A stretch of DNA of 45,168 bases from Brachionus plicatilis. Its lineage: Eukaryota; Rotifera; Eurotatoria; Ploima; Brachionidae. The translations under genes and the position numbers were made by a program. The stretch lies in the NCBI GenBank assembly GCA_010279815.1, contig QEOQ01000204.1, forward strand, positions 261,018 to 306,185. Reading direction: 5' to 3'. This document shows positions 20,866 through 34,344 of the stretch, piece by piece (the first letter of the stretch is position 1; each line of letters starts with the position of its first letter). The notes under the pieces were generated by a model. That model saw nothing but the letters and a program-made list of their open reading frames with translations, made no database searches and had not been told where the DNA came from.

Positions 20866-22161
20866 CTAAATACCACAGTTGTAATATTTTCTTATTTTTT
20901 GAATGTCAATTTCACTTAGATTTTCCCGTATCCCCAAGTCATACATATTAACATTTGATTGTTTTGGTATCATAGTTGGAATCGATGTGTTTACTGCGAA
21001 TGTATTAAATCTATAATGCATTATTGAATAGTAATCATATGGCATATTCATTGTGTCTATTGCATCAGGTCTCATATTGAATTCAGCCTCGTAGCCTTTG
21101 AAAATAATTTAAATTTATGAAATAAAAAATGACAATTTAAACAAATTAAAATTTGTTAATTATATTCAAAAAAAACAGACAAAATTTAAAAATTAAAAAA
21201 TTATATAATTTTTCCATTGTAGAAATTATTGAATCTCACTATTGTTATCTAAATAATGAGCGAAACTGCAGTTAAGAGCCTAAAAAAAGAATTGATATAA
21301 GCTTAGCTTTTGATTAGAACTTATAACATCATTTATTAAGAATTCCTTTCAGATAATTCTAATCTTAATTTATATATTTTCATTTAATCTCGTAATCTGC
21401 TATTATTTCAATTTATCAAATATCATTTCAAGGTGCAAATGCATATGATTTCAATGAAAAATTTTAAATAAAACTGGCCATTTTTTCATCTTTACCTGGC
21501 ATTATATTTGACCAGTTTATGGAAATATAATTATCTCTATCAGGTCTACTTTGTTCATGCCAAAAACCCAAAGCATGCAATACTTCGTGCACAATTATTG
21601 ATTGGGTCATGCAACCTGGAACAAGAGAAAGCCATTGCTCGCCACTCCCTTTTCCAATCTGAAAATTTAAAACTTTTAAAATATTTATTTTCAATGTAAA
21701 TATTTAGAATTTACATATGACCAACATCCACTGTTCTTTGTAAAAAATAACCAAGTTGAATAATTCAAAATTTGTGTGTTTTCCACAAATTTAATACAAT
21801 TTTTAGTTTGAACTTCAATTACTTTCAAAGATTGGATTATTATGGCTTTTTCTTGCAAAGCTAAGTAGTAATAAAATTTTTGTTAAAATTAAATCAAGTA
21901 AAAAATTGTACAATATTTTTTATCTATTTTGTATGGAACTAAACCATTATCCCATTTTCCAGCATAGCTTGTAACAATATTTGAATTTCTCTCTTTTTCA
22001 AAAGCAATGTCACCAACTATCGACCCTTTTTACAGAAAATATTGATTTATTAAGTTTATTAAAAGACAAATGCTAGTTCTACTTTGTTCGAAATCAATTT
22101 TTTTTATCGAAGCAGCATTAATTGAATAGAATATAAATATTGCCAGAAATAAGTTTATCAT
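20866..22161 (-). CDS. Secreted astacin (M12A) zinc metalloprotease, minimal
   Basis: Five exons (22161-22083, 22025-21912, 21860-21715, 21658-21496, 21095-20866) join with consistent phases to 243 aa. Introns are 57, 51, 56 and 400 bp. Residues 1-18 are a signal peptide (MINLFLAIFIFYSINAAS). A very short pro-region contains VGDI, matching the aspartate-switch motif that keeps astacins latent. The catalytic domain starts near WDNGLVPYKID. The zinc site is H137-E138-x2-H141-x5-H147 in HEVLHALGFWHEQSRPDRD, and the Met-turn is SIMHY (191-195) with the Tyr ligand. Family cysteines (TKNC, SGCWSY, VPGC, YYNC) are present. There is no EGF, CUB or ShK domain, so this is a bare protease. Role is probably digestive or in extracellular matrix processing, which cannot be decided here. 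Confidence 0.93.
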
Positions 22162-22400
22162 TTTATCACAAAAATCAAATTATTTTAACAATTAAATTTT
22201 GAGTAGAATAAAAGTGTTCGATACACCTTAGAACATCAAACACTCCTCAAATAAAATTTAGAGATAATATTATATGAAATCGACATATTTTTATTTATAA
22301 ATTTTAAGTATCATAAATTGATCTGTAAATGAGTAAAAAATTTTAGATTTTATTATTTTTATTCACGAATTTTGTTCAAAAATTTCCAAAAAAAAACATT

Positions 22401-22589
22401 TTAGGAATTTAAATCAGTTAATTCAAAATTTTGGGAAAGTATTAAGAATGTTTCTCTTCTAATTGATTTCCACCAGCTTGATATTTCGTTTAATGAATTT
22501 TGATTATAAAAAAAATTCCACTTAAAATAAATATTATTTATAATAACTGTAGCAATTTGTTGCATTTTTATTTCATCCAATTGACGCAT
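22401..22589 (-). other. Short open frame, uncertain
   Basis: A 62-codon frame (MRQLDEIKMQQIATVI ... ETFLILSQNFELTDLNS) that extends upstream in frame to an AG acceptor near 22615. Composition is moderately coding-like, but no in-phase partner exon or domain was found. It may be a lone exon or chance. Confidence 0.2.
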
Positions 22590-22619
22590 GTGATCAAAAA
22601 CTATGCTATTTTCTGCAAA

Positions 22620-23853
22620 TTATTCGCATAATGCATGGTTTTAAATCAGACTTCAAAACTCTTGGATTAATTATTTTTGGTAGGATATATAAAAAGAAAA
22701 AAATTTTTTTTGCAAAACATTTTCGAATAAAGATTATTTTAAAAAAAAATTGGGATCGAATGTCGCATAAATAAAAATCAAAGTGAAAAAGTAAGTTAAA
22801 TCAACACCATTTGAGTTTTATTAAAAATTCTTAACTTACACTGGATGCTCTAAGTCATGTTCCAAGTCTTGGATATGCATCAAAATCAAGTTTGTCTAGA
22901 AAATGCATAATCACTCTTAAGCTTTAGTCAAATAAATTTAAATATTTTTTAGAATTATGTATTTCGTATAACATCACAAACTGAACAGAAATTGAAATAA
23001 GAAAAATATATGATTTTATTTGACCATAAAAAATAAAACGTAGCAATGTTTTAAGAAATATTTTTCATTTTCTGAAATGATAACTATTAATATAAAAATT
23101 GAGTAGTTTAACTTTTTAGGAACTAAATCTAATGACCAGAAGATTAAAAAAAACTCATTATTTCTAGTGAAATTAATTATATGTGTTTTTGCTTTTTATT
23201 AAAATTCAATATTTGGAAGTTATTTTATTAAATAAACAATTATAGTAAATGATATTTCCGTAAAATAATTTAGGACTAAAGTGTACTCATGAAGTATTTG
23301 ATTAAAAAAAAAACTATTTTTTGTGAAAAATTTGAATAATTTTTTCATTGAAATATTTATTTTTTCTATTTAAAATATTTGTGAATAAAAAAAAATCTTT
23401 AATAAAAAAAAAACCAAAGCAGAAAATAATTCACAATTTAGAATTTTCATTTCGAAATATAAACCATAATTTTTGATGTTTTTTTAGAAATAAAGAAAAA
23501 AATTCGGTAAAAAATAAAGATTTAGATAAAAAAATCATTTTAATGGATCTAAGATGGAAAAGAAAAATAAACCATTTAGTGCACATTTCACCACAACACC
23601 ATTAGTTAAACGTTAACCTGATTTTTAATACTGTCAAAAGCTCTTGATGCTTTTTATCACCTAATCAAGGCCCAAATTAGAAGTAACAACGTTTGCATAT
23701 TTTATAATTGTAAAACTTTATAAATTTTCTTAAAAAAAAGAAGATTTTGTACATTTATTTTTTACAATTTATAAAAAAAAAAACCCAGTTGAAAAACAAA
23801 AAGAAATAATTACATAAATATCACCGGCATAAATTTACAAACTACTATTCAAA
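22620..23853. other. Intergenic, no gene seen
   Basis: AT-rich spacer upstream of the astacin and downstream of slingshot. No supported gene or repeat was recognised. Confidence 0.5.
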
Positions 23854-26800
23854 TTAGGAGAGAGTTGCGTTCATTTTCGAGTGCCTTGAAGTATTTTTAA
23901 GTGTGTCTTTCTTAAGTTTATCTTCTTTTTCTAATTCCAATTTTTCAAAAAGTTTTTTCGATCGATTGAATTCGCTCAGCCTGTTTAGGGCTCCAATATT
24001 ATCTTCACAACTTACTTTATTGAATTCTGATTTAATCAACCGTAAAAATTCACACTTAAATCTCTTACTATCTGGCGACGTGGTCTGCTGTGGTTGCTGG
24101 TCCGTCCTCTGGTCCAACTTTTCGAATTCAAAAGTTGAGTGTCGAACAAGGTCGTATTCAATTGGCCTCGATGTGATGTTTATTGATTCCACTTGCCGCT
24201 TGACTGTGCCAATTGGCACATGGGATTTTTCCAAATTTTCATTCGAAATACTAAAATGAACTTCATAGGTATCCAAATAGTCTGTATTTATCTCCTTAGC
24301 CAAACGTTTTACAAATGACTCGGTTTTCATTCTTCCAGGACAAGTCTGAACATTTCTCATCACAACTTGGTGGTTCTTATATTTTTCTATTTGTGGTGTA
24401 TCTTCCATTATTTTTGTTTCCTCAGTGGCCAACTTGCTCTCTTGAAATTCACTTGGAGAGAGCGTAAACAATTTGCTGCATGCGGAAGGTGGTGAGCCAG
24501 AGTCGAGGTTTTTGCAGGGCGAAACAGGAGCATGCACTGTCGACGAAGAATTTAACTGATCCAAAGAAGACATGGATTTTATTTTATTTACTGCCTCTTT
24601 TACAGATACACCTTGTTGAGGAAATGCTTCAAAAATATCAGTTTTTTGCTCATCGGACACAAGTGAAGCCGAAAGAACTTGGAGCATTGGTTTAAAGAGG
24701 TTATACTTGGACTTGTGAGCATTTAGAATCGATTCGTATGTTCTTAATTGTGTTCTAAATCCTTCGTTTGGATTTACACACGGTCTTTTTTGCTTGGTAA
24801 AACTGAGAGCCTGCTCGAACGTGTAGTCCTGTTCTTTCATTAGATAAGCAATAACCACACTGGCTGAGCGGCTGACTCCCATTTTACAATGAACAAAACA
24901 TGCTGTGTTTTGGTCCTTGGCTTCTTGGATGAACTTAAAAGTTCTGTCGAATTCTTTAAGTAAGTCTGTTTCGTCGATGTCTAGAACGCGGATGTTCAAG
25001 TATTTAAATGCATCAGGAAAAAAATTGTCAACTTCACTGCTTACATTCAGGATATGAGTGACTCGGTCGTTTACCAAAGAGTCATAATTGGAAGCATTCC
25101 ATTCGGTTCCCAGATATAAATAGTCCAATATCTTAGTAGCACATTCTACTAATTGGTTGTAAAATTGGAAAATGGTCGCATCAATAAACCTTTTGAAGTC
25201 GTCCAATTTTAATTGTAACTCTCTTTCTAAAAGTTCTCTTATGTATATGCTGCTCATTGAACCGTAGTCATCTTTGCTACTCATCATTATTTCTCTCAGT
25301 TTTTCTTTTATTTTTAGACCAATTTCCTTGTAAAAAATAAATAATTTTAGAGAAAAGTTTTAAAATTTTAATTTTGTTTCTTTTTAGAAAAGTTAAAAAA
25401 AATTAAGAAAAAAAATTTGCTATCATTTTTCTTACAACCATAGCATATTTTACAAATCGAAAATTCAAAAAATATTTTGTCTAAATTTTTTTGTCAGTTT
25501 TACGAATACTTAATAATTGGATAATTTCTGCTGATTTTTTTTGTAAAATTTTAAATTAATAATAAAGCTGATTTCAGAAAATACATTTATAATCATCTTT
25601 ATCTGACATTAATCAGAGTAAGGAGTAGTATTGAAAAGAGGAAGTAAACAATTTTATTTTTTAGAAAAAAATTAGATTGGTTTATGTCAAAATTTAATCT
25701 TCTGAACGCATGTTTATTTTAAAAATTATTGAAATGACTATTTTATAACTAAAAAATTCTAATTATATTTTACTTTGAATTTAATTTTGCCATAAAAACA
25801 TACTATTTCCATAAATATTTGGTTCGTATTTAAAAAGTTTTTGTTTTATAGGTTTACAATTGCAAAAGATAAATATTTAACTAATAATTCTATTAAAAGC
25901 AGAATTAATTTGAGTGGGTAACAAACTTTTGAGTGGGTTACAGCATAAAAATTTAATTTTTTAAATGAACATATTTTCAAAAACGTTAAAAAAGTTAATC
26001 TAAAAATTTAAATAACTGTATCATAAAAATATTGTTTTTTAGTGAAAGTAATCAAATTTGAATAAAATTCATATAAAAAAGACCAGTAAACAAGCATAAA
26101 ATATCCGAATCTAAAAAATAAAATATAAAGATAAAAACTGCAAAATTTTTAATTTCTTATCAAAAAATGTCAGGTAAAGTAAATACAAAAATGAGAAAAA
26201 AAATTAAATGCATTAAATTTGAATTTTAAATTTTTAGAAAGAATTGCTAATTTTTTTTAAATATTTTATTTTAATTTCTATAAAAATTCCTTAAATTATC
26301 CATCCCAAATGTAGCCATTGATAACATTTGTCCAAAACTTTATTTAAACTTAATTTAAATTACCTCTAAATTAGATTAAAAGCTTTTTTTGAAATCCAAA
26401 TCTTACTAACATTAATTCTTTTCTGTTTGTCATATCTTATTAAAATCAAAACTTTTTTGATTTTTCCATCGGCCACTCTATTAACGTTAATTGATGAATT
26501 AGTCTGGGGAAACTCTGTTATATCAAAATGCACAATGCAGAGTGCACAACATCTAAATGATGTTATTTTAAGTGGACAATTTTTTGCAGTATTTTGCAGA
26601 TTTTACCTTAAGATGTAACAAAGTATGTTAAAACAAAAAATTCTATTAAAAAATTAAAATTTATTTTATAGTTTTAGTTTCATTTGATCATTTTGAGCAT
26701 CAAAAATTGATCATAAACTTCAACTTGCCTTTTATTCGTCATATTTAGAATCTTCTAAAAATATTTTTACTTGTTATAATTAAGCTTGTTTCACCAAATT

Positions 26801-28595
26801 ACGAACAATAATGTGTGCAAAATTTAAGTTAACAATAATGCTAGGAACAGTTAATTTTTCAAATCAAACAGATCAAAGTAATTTCTACCTATTACAAAAA
26901 AAGTCTCCTTTAGAAAATATAAACATTTTATTTACTTTTGTGAGATAAAATCACAGAAGAAATAAATAAGTCATAGATTATAAATTAAAAATGTTATATT
27001 CAAAAGATTTCAGCAAAAAATTTCGAAAAGTACCATTTGATAAATCATTTTTGTGCAAAAGAGAAGATGGGCGATTTAAGAAAAAAAATTAAAATTACAT
27101 TACCAAACAATTTAAATCAATCAAAATATTTGATGGAACACTTGATAAAACCTATAGGTTTTTTGCAGCATTCGGTATAATATACTTTTTTAGTTAGGTA
27201 CAGGCCGGTGATTAGTGCTTTAGTTTTAGAAAATAAAAAGATGTTCCTTATTTTGGTTGCTTAAATAGTTTTGCCAGCAAAAAAAATTTTCGTCCAAAAA
27301 AATTTTACAAAAAATGAAAAATTATCAAAATTTATAAATACCTCTTGTTCTTTGCATAGAAGCAATGAATCAAAATAAGGAGTCGTAAAGTCTTCGCGCT
27401 GGGCACTTCTCTCTTCTTTTTGGTACCATTCATTAATCGACTGCTGTTCAACTCTGTTTTTGTTTATAAGAAAAGAATAGTATTTAATCATGTCATGATC
27501 CTGGTCTTGTTCAATAAGACTAAACATGAACTCAGCAGAATTTGTATTGAAAGAAGGCGAAGAGGCCGAGGATGAAGAACTGGAACTTGAAAGTGGATAG
27601 TATTTCGATTTTCTGGCACTTTCAAATGCCCTGTGCAGATACTGGTATGCCGACCACATGGCTTGGATCGAGACAGGCTTGAAAATGTGTGTTGTGTGAT
27701 GTGACTTGAACTTGAATCCTCCATCTCCGTCCAGACTAATTTCACAGTTTGCGTAGATTGGCAAGACCAGGCCAACCGAACACGAAAACGATTTTGTTTC
27801 GGCAGAATCTTGCGGAATGAGATCTAGGCCAATTATGACTCTTTCTTCATTTACTTCACCATTTTTGTTAGATGTTTCCACAATGACTAAATATCTGTTT
27901 TTTTCCTGAACATAGCTTGACAACTTTACAGCTAGAATTATTGTGTCACAGGGTCGAATCAAAGAGATCATTGACTGCAAGTGAATTAGAATGTCACCGG
28001 TGGCCGGACTAGATGGGGAACTGTTGTCCGATTCTGTGCTGATATTTTGACTTGAGCTGAATTTTGTTGAACGACGAGGCAGAATCAACGCCGCATCTTT
28101 TACCACAAAGTATTTCTCAGTCAAATGGCGACATATAAGATTGGATTCGGTCTTGGCTGCCTTGGCCATGTCACATGAATCAAAATAGTCCGATTTGGTT
28201 TTCAAATTCAGAGATAGTCGGTTCTGGAGGGGAGAATTTTTGAAATTTTTCAAGCTTTTCTTCATCGGCATTGTGCTAGAGTTGGATGTACGAGAAAAGT
28301 TCTGAGCTGATGCCCGAGTGTACAGGGCTTTTAAGTCATTGAAATTGAACGGAAACTCATCTATGTGCACCGAACATCGTTTTGTTTCATTCGGTGTTTT
28401 TAAATGAAAAGTAAAGGTGGATATCGAAGACATTGATTTGTTTTTGAGCTCGTTCTTGCTCTCCAATTTGCTGGGCCTGGCTTTGGACAATGTTTGAGCT
28501 GAACTGCACGGGTTGGTCAATTTTTTTTTAGCCAAAGCCAAATCGTCTTTAGCTTTGCTAGTCTCTGGACTACGTTGGACAGTAACTAACGACAT
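23854..28595 (-). CDS. SSH: Slingshot-type protein phosphatase (cofilin phosphatase)
   Basis: Two exons (28595-27342 and 25326-23854) joined in phase 0 across a 2015-bp intron give 908 aa. Slingshot dephosphorylates and activates cofilin/ADF, driving actin turnover. The N-terminus MSLVTVQRSPE matches the family start. The SSH-N domain spans about 150-415 (KYFVVKDAALILP, GLVLPIYANCEISLDGDGGF, FKPVSIQAMWSAYQYLHRA, SINEWYQ). The DEK_C-like segment follows at about 425-475 (IKEKLREIM, IRELLERELQLKLDDFKRF). The dual-specificity phosphatase domain runs about 480-625, with signature HCKMGVSRS and Cys565 as nucleophile. The tail is long, serine-rich and ends in charged helices. The exon join falls inside the SSH-N/DEK_C linker exactly as homology predicts. 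The intron contains nothing recognisable. Confidence 0.95.
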
Positions 28596-28940
28596 TCTAT
28601 CCGATTCATCAGAATTTCAACAAAAAAAAAAGCTTTTATTTTTTTCTAAAATTTAATCATCTATAAATCATTTAGATCAAAAATCTAGGCTCGGTTTTAT
28701 GCAAAAAAGTTGTGTTAATAGACTAAGTGCCTTGGCGATAAAAAATATTATAATTTTTTGCTAAATTTAAAAAAAATTAATAATTTAAAGGTGGTCTTTG
28801 TCTCAGTACATAAAACTATTTAAATTTGATTTAAGCCATTTTTTCTAAATTCAAAAGACTATTCTAATACTAGGCTCAATTTTGAACAAAAGAGCAAATG
28901 ATTTTTTTTTAATCTTGTCTATATTTAATTTTAATTGTCA

Positions 28941-29050
28941 CCTCATTTGAGGCTTATTGAATTGTTGTTGTGCCTAAGTGTATCCTCCAGCTACCACCAT
29001 AGTGAGTTCGATTGTCGACGGTCCTGGCTTAAGAGGCTAGGAGACGAAAA
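28941..29050 (+). repeat. Possible tRNA-derived SINE remnant
   Basis: A GC-enriched patch includes a Pol III B-box-like motif (GAGTTCGATTG) preceded by a GTGCCTAAGTG segment that could be a decayed A box, and a CCTCATTTGAGG hairpin at its start. Spacing is roughly that of a tRNA-like head. No intact tRNA fold could be drawn. Confidence 0.3.
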
Positions 29051-31727
29051 GCATTTTTTATAAAAAAATTTTGACAAATTTCTAGCTTCATAATTTTTGT
29101 TTTCCAAAAAAAATTAACAAAAAACAAAAATTGTGTAAAGTTTATAAAATTTTTTTCACAAGTTTAAGGGTTCTTTTAAATATTCCTTTTGTCTCCACAT
29201 ACTCCATCTCTGCAAACTCTTCAATAAATCGACTTTTCGAAGCGCACAATATCAGCCTCTAATTTTACTTAACAAGTTGGCAAATTTTGCCAATTCCAAG
29301 TTCTGAAAATGTAAAACACGACAAGAAGCAATTAGAAATTGATAATTGAAAAAAAAAGCAGCAAATTAGCTTTATCAAGCAGAAAAGTATGCAGTGAACA
29401 ACTGAAAGTAGTTATATGGGTTACTTGAAGCAAATAGATATTTTCTTTTTGTTAAAAAAAATAAATTTATAAAAAAAACGATAGACAAATAAATGTTTGG
29501 AGAATTACTTTTTAAATTTTGTTATTAGTCCTTGAGATAAAAGCTCTACTCTAGAATAAACAAACTAAAAAAAATATGAACTAGTTTACTCAACTAAATA
29601 ATGTGTACAGTGAAACTTTTTTGAACAAAAAATGATAAATTACTTTGAGTATATTCATGATAAAAAATCTATAAATCGAATGCATTTTGACACGATAATT
29701 TGATCGAAGTGTAGAAAAATTTGATGCTAGCCAAACAAGTTAGCCCAAGAAGCTGAAGGATATACGACTAGATTGATTTCGACATTTGGCCAATTGAGCT
29801 AGGTACGCACAAATAACAAACAATAATTTAAAATGACCTTTTTTGGTCATTGCAAATGGTGAATAATAGGTTTTCTATTTGCAAAAATTGCCATAAATAG
29901 AAAGATTATTTTATCGTTTGAAAGAGAAAAGATAAAATGTTACGAAAACATAAAGGCAAAGCAAATATGGTAATAAAAATATATATTTACCTAGTCTTAA
30001 AAAAGTTATATTTTAATAAAGTTTGCTTGAAATTATGAAACATTTAACAAAATTAAAAATTAAGCTTTTGCTTGCTTGATTTTGCATCACATGTGGATTT
30101 ATAGTATTTACTTTATAAATTGAGTTTTATCTTTGAACAAGTGATATTTTATAATGCACGTTAGAAATAATCATTTTGGTTAAATATTTTTTTATTAATT
30201 TACCTGTACTGCAAGTTTTTAAGCCTTGAAAAAGTATGATAAATTAGCTATTTGTCTCGTTTTCAGTTAAAATTTTTCTCTTGAAATCTCAAAAATCGAA
30301 CTATTTTGTCTAATTTACAGTTTAATTAATATATAAGTCTGAATGAGTCTATCCTTATATTTTATTGTGAAAAAATAAAAAAGCTTTTTTCATACTTTTT
30401 TTATTGATTTCAGAAAATTTTGATTATAAAAATAAAATATTTTGAAAAATGCCTGAAAAATTTTAAATTTTAATAAATAAAAAAATCACTTAATAATTAT
30501 TTTGAATTAACTTATTCGAATTAAAACAATTTTTAAAAATAACTAATTTTTTATCAAATTAATGACTCTTAAGCTTTGAATTTAAATTGAGTTGGCGCCA
30601 TAAGCTTTATTAATTTTTCATAATATCTAAAAGCAACAAATAAATTTTGTGTAATCAAATTAATGTAACATATTTAGTTTTCTACATTATTATTGATTAT
30701 TCGGTTGACAAGCATAATAAAGAAAAAAAACATTCTAAAAAATAATTGTTTTCATTTTTTTCAATCTTATAACAAGAATTTTCGCCCAAATTTTAAATTA
30801 AGTAAAGTTTTCTCAAAATCTTAGAAACAAATTCAATAAACTTTCTGTGCCAACCGTTTTTGAATACCATGTTTATCGATAAAAATCCTTACTTGAATTT
30901 AATATTAATTTAATAATAGTTTTCAAACAGCTATATCGAAAAAAAGCGAAACATGCGTAAAAGGATTCAAAAATCACATCCTAAATTTAAAATATTTTTC
31001 TAACTTTAATAAATCTATCTATTTAATTTATTCAATATTTAAATAAAAAGTAAATACTGAAAATGAGCCTCTATTAAATTATTACAAGATAAAAATTATA
31101 CAAACTTTAAAAAAAAATCAACAAACTTGAAATAATAATTCTATCTCATCGGATTTTTTAAAGATTAATTAAATTACGATAAAGGGCAGCCAAAAACTGA
31201 TATCTGAGTAGTATTCTTTTTTTGAATGATAAAAAAAAACAAATAATTTTACAATAGCTTATACTTAGGGATCCTACATAAAACAAATATTCAGATTTTT
31301 TAAAAAAATTTAAAGTTCGCTTGAATGTTTGATTAGTATTTCATAGAAGAGTTAAATATTTTCATAATATTTTCAAAAAAATTAAATAAATTCTAAAAAT
31401 AAATTCAAAGCAACCATTTGCTAGATAACTTCACTTTTCTAATAGAATTAAAAAAATTATTCATTTAACTTAAATTTAAAATTTTTCTTTTCTTAGATGG
31501 CATAATGACTTAAATTTTAAACTATAATCTATGCGCACTTAATGCAGCTCTCATTTTCTACAAAAGTATGCCAAAACAATTTTTAAAAGGTGAATAATTC
31601 AGACCTTAATTAATTTTTTTTTAAATTGAATTCTAAAAAAAAATCTTTTATTTAAACAAAATTCCCTGAAAACATTAAAAATGCATAATTAACTTCCGAC
31701 TTGGTCGTCGTCAAAAACTAAGGCTAA

Positions 31728-31859
31728 AATGAATCATTTAATACTTTAGACGAAATAAATTTTATTGATCCTATGATAGATAACGACTTTGGTTTGTTCA
31801 GAGGTGAAATTGATTTATTTACACGATATGAGCAATTTAAAAACGATTATATAATTTAA
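31728..31859 (+). other. Short coding-like frame, unexplained
   Basis: A 43-codon frame without ATG, reading FNTLDEINFIDPMIDNDFG then LFRGEIDLFTRYEQFKNDYI. Its balanced composition contrasts with the surrounding A/T-driven frames. It may be a lone exon or a transposon fragment; no family is recognised. Confidence 0.2.
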
Positions 31860-32114
31860 AGCTAAAACTAAAATAAATTTGCTTACCATTTGAGGATATA
31901 CAAAAATTGCTTGAGTAATCCCAACTAAAAACCATTTTAAACTTAACGCAAGGATATTACTACCATTTATGGTTATCTTTTAATTCAACAAGAAAACAAA
32001 GAACAAAAGCTACTAAATTGCAATAATATTCAATTTATATTTTATTAAGAAAAATATTTCAATTTTTAATTATATATCAATCATAATATATTTATAATTA
32101 CGCATAAATACATA

Positions 32115-32141
32115 GAGAGCGCGCGCACACACACACACACT
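32115..32141. repeat. GC/CA dinucleotide microsatellite
   Basis: An alternating purine-pyrimidine run (GCGCGC then CACACA repeats) inside AT-rich intergenic DNA. Confidence 0.85.
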
Positions 32142-34344
32142 CACTAACTCACTTTCACAAACTCGTTCAAAAATTAGAAGACTTAAGTTTAAAAATTTAA
32201 AACGATAAAATAATTGCCATATATTACTATACTACTTGAGTTTTCAAATCCAATTTTAAAAATAAAAACAATACCAATAAGCAAGAGTTGGCATGAGCAA
32301 TCAAATAATGCATGGTATATTTGGAATCATTTTTCAATGGACTCTTTTCTATTTGCAACCAATGTCTTGCTCATTTTAAAAATGAGTCATAATTTTAAAT
32401 AAATTTGTCAATTTTTTTTGAATTTTGGCATTAACTACTTTTCCTGATTTTTTTTCTACCATGACATGAGTTTTTTTTCAATGCTCTCTATTTGATTTTT
32501 TGACTGAACAAATAAATCTTAATAGCACTCTTTTTTAGTTTTTAGAAACAAAGCTAATAGATTTTCAATAGACTTTTGATGAATTTGAACAACGAACTAA
32601 CCAAAAAATTAAACATCACCGAAAAAACCGGATTAGGTAATTTAAAAACTTTTATTCAACCATTGAACATCACTGAGGCTTGAATTTTTTTATTTAACTA
32701 TGAAAATAATAATTAAAATAAACGACTTAATTTTTTTTAATCAATCCAAAGATCATCTACATTAGCCACTCAAACAGGTTTTAAAAAAAGAATTTTTTAT
32801 TTCTAAAGTGGCCAATTGATTAATTCTGATTTTACTTATTGACCAAACGGTCTGTATGAAATACTTCAATTATTAATTCATTTTTAAGTAGTTGCTTTGC
32901 CATTGAATTTCATTTTTGGTCACTTTTGTTGTTTATATTGTATTGCTAAATCACATCTCCACAAATTTTTCTATCATCTAAAATTGTTTAGCTTAAATAA
33001 TTTATTAATTTATTAAACCCTCTAAAAAAATGTCTTGGACCCATACGGGTACAAAGCTTGAGGCAAAATTAAGAGATGATGTCTGACTAATGATGTACTT
33101 ATTATTTTTAAGCCCAAAATTTGATTTTGTTTTATATGATTTTTAGAACAACATGATTGACTTTTTTCACCATTAAGACCATACTTACATCCCATTTATT
33201 ACACTCTCAAAAAATATTTCATTCGAAAATCTTTATTGTGACGAAATACTAACCTTACATCTTTATTTAAATTTTGATTGTTCTTGCTCAAATTGATCAG
33301 CTTTCAAGCTTTTCATTTATTCCAATAAAATGTCAGTCTTATTTAAGTTCCTCGTTTAATGTCTCTTATAATTGGAAGGAGATTTTTATTTTTTAACTTA
33401 TCTAATAAACCGAGCTTTAATTTGTATAAATTAAAATTTTTTTTATGTTAAGAACTAAATGTATGGTTCACTCATAAAAAATGGACATTTTAAAATATCA
33501 AATTTTAATTTTTTATTACATTATTTGGAATCAACATTAAAAAACTTGTTTGTTTAACTAAACTATTAATATTTACGGAGAAAATTTAACAAGCACACTT
33601 TACCTAAAGTACTTAAGTAAATATTCTTCAGTTGCTTTTTAAATGCTAAAAACAATTAAGACTAAAATCAATCTAAATACGAGTATTTAGAAATAATTAA
33701 AATGATCTAGCCAAGTTTGATTATTTTACTTAGCATTTACTTCAGCAAAATTCTATCTGATCAGTTTTTAAATATCGTTTCGACGAGTTTTAATACCCAT
33801 AAGTAAATTGAGATTTGAAATTAAAAACTAAATATAAAGAGGACATAAGAGAAGTCTTTTAAAAGATTAATTAGATTTCTCACGTCTTGCTAAACCTAGA
33901 ATTAACACAAACAGAATTTTTTCTTTAGTTAAATTAGTTCACGAATTGTATTGATAAAAACATACTAAGAATACTTAAAATTTAATTTTATGCTTCGGAA
34001 AAGAATGAAGCTAAAAATCAATAAAATCTTTAACACTTATTCTCTTTTAATATTAGTCTTATTTTTGGTGACATTTTCTTTAACATTCTGTCAAACTCTT
34101 TTTTGTTGATTATTTTTTCAAGGAAATAATTTTTCTTTTTATTCAAATTGTCTATTTAAACTTGATTATAAAGCTTTAAGTTTAACGATGAAAAAATGAG
34201 TAATTCAAATTAAATTAAAAAATTTGACTCTTGGTTTTGGTATATTAAAGGATTAAAACATGATTTTCGAAACAAAAAATTCTTTTTCTAATCTTTTATT
34301 TACAAAATTTTAAATTATTTAAAAGAAAAAATTGTCTTCTTTAG

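Larger units (their letters stand above)
28596..34340. other. Large intergenic region, no gene seen
   Basis: This 5.7-kb AT-rich stretch holds the slingshot promoter at one end. Three features were noted and are listed separately: a tRNA-like patch near 28.94-29.05 kb, a short coding-like frame at 31728-31859 and a CA microsatellite. A hairpin AATGACC-TTTTTT-GGTCATT-like sequence lies near 29.83 kb. Confidence 0.5.

Noticed and set aside
23903..24259. Open frame on the plus strand opposite slingshot
   Set aside because: Serine/leucine-rich antisense of the real minus-strand coding exon; no independent support. The same applies to 24480-24695 and, opposite or out of frame with exon 1, to 27488-27775 (minus).
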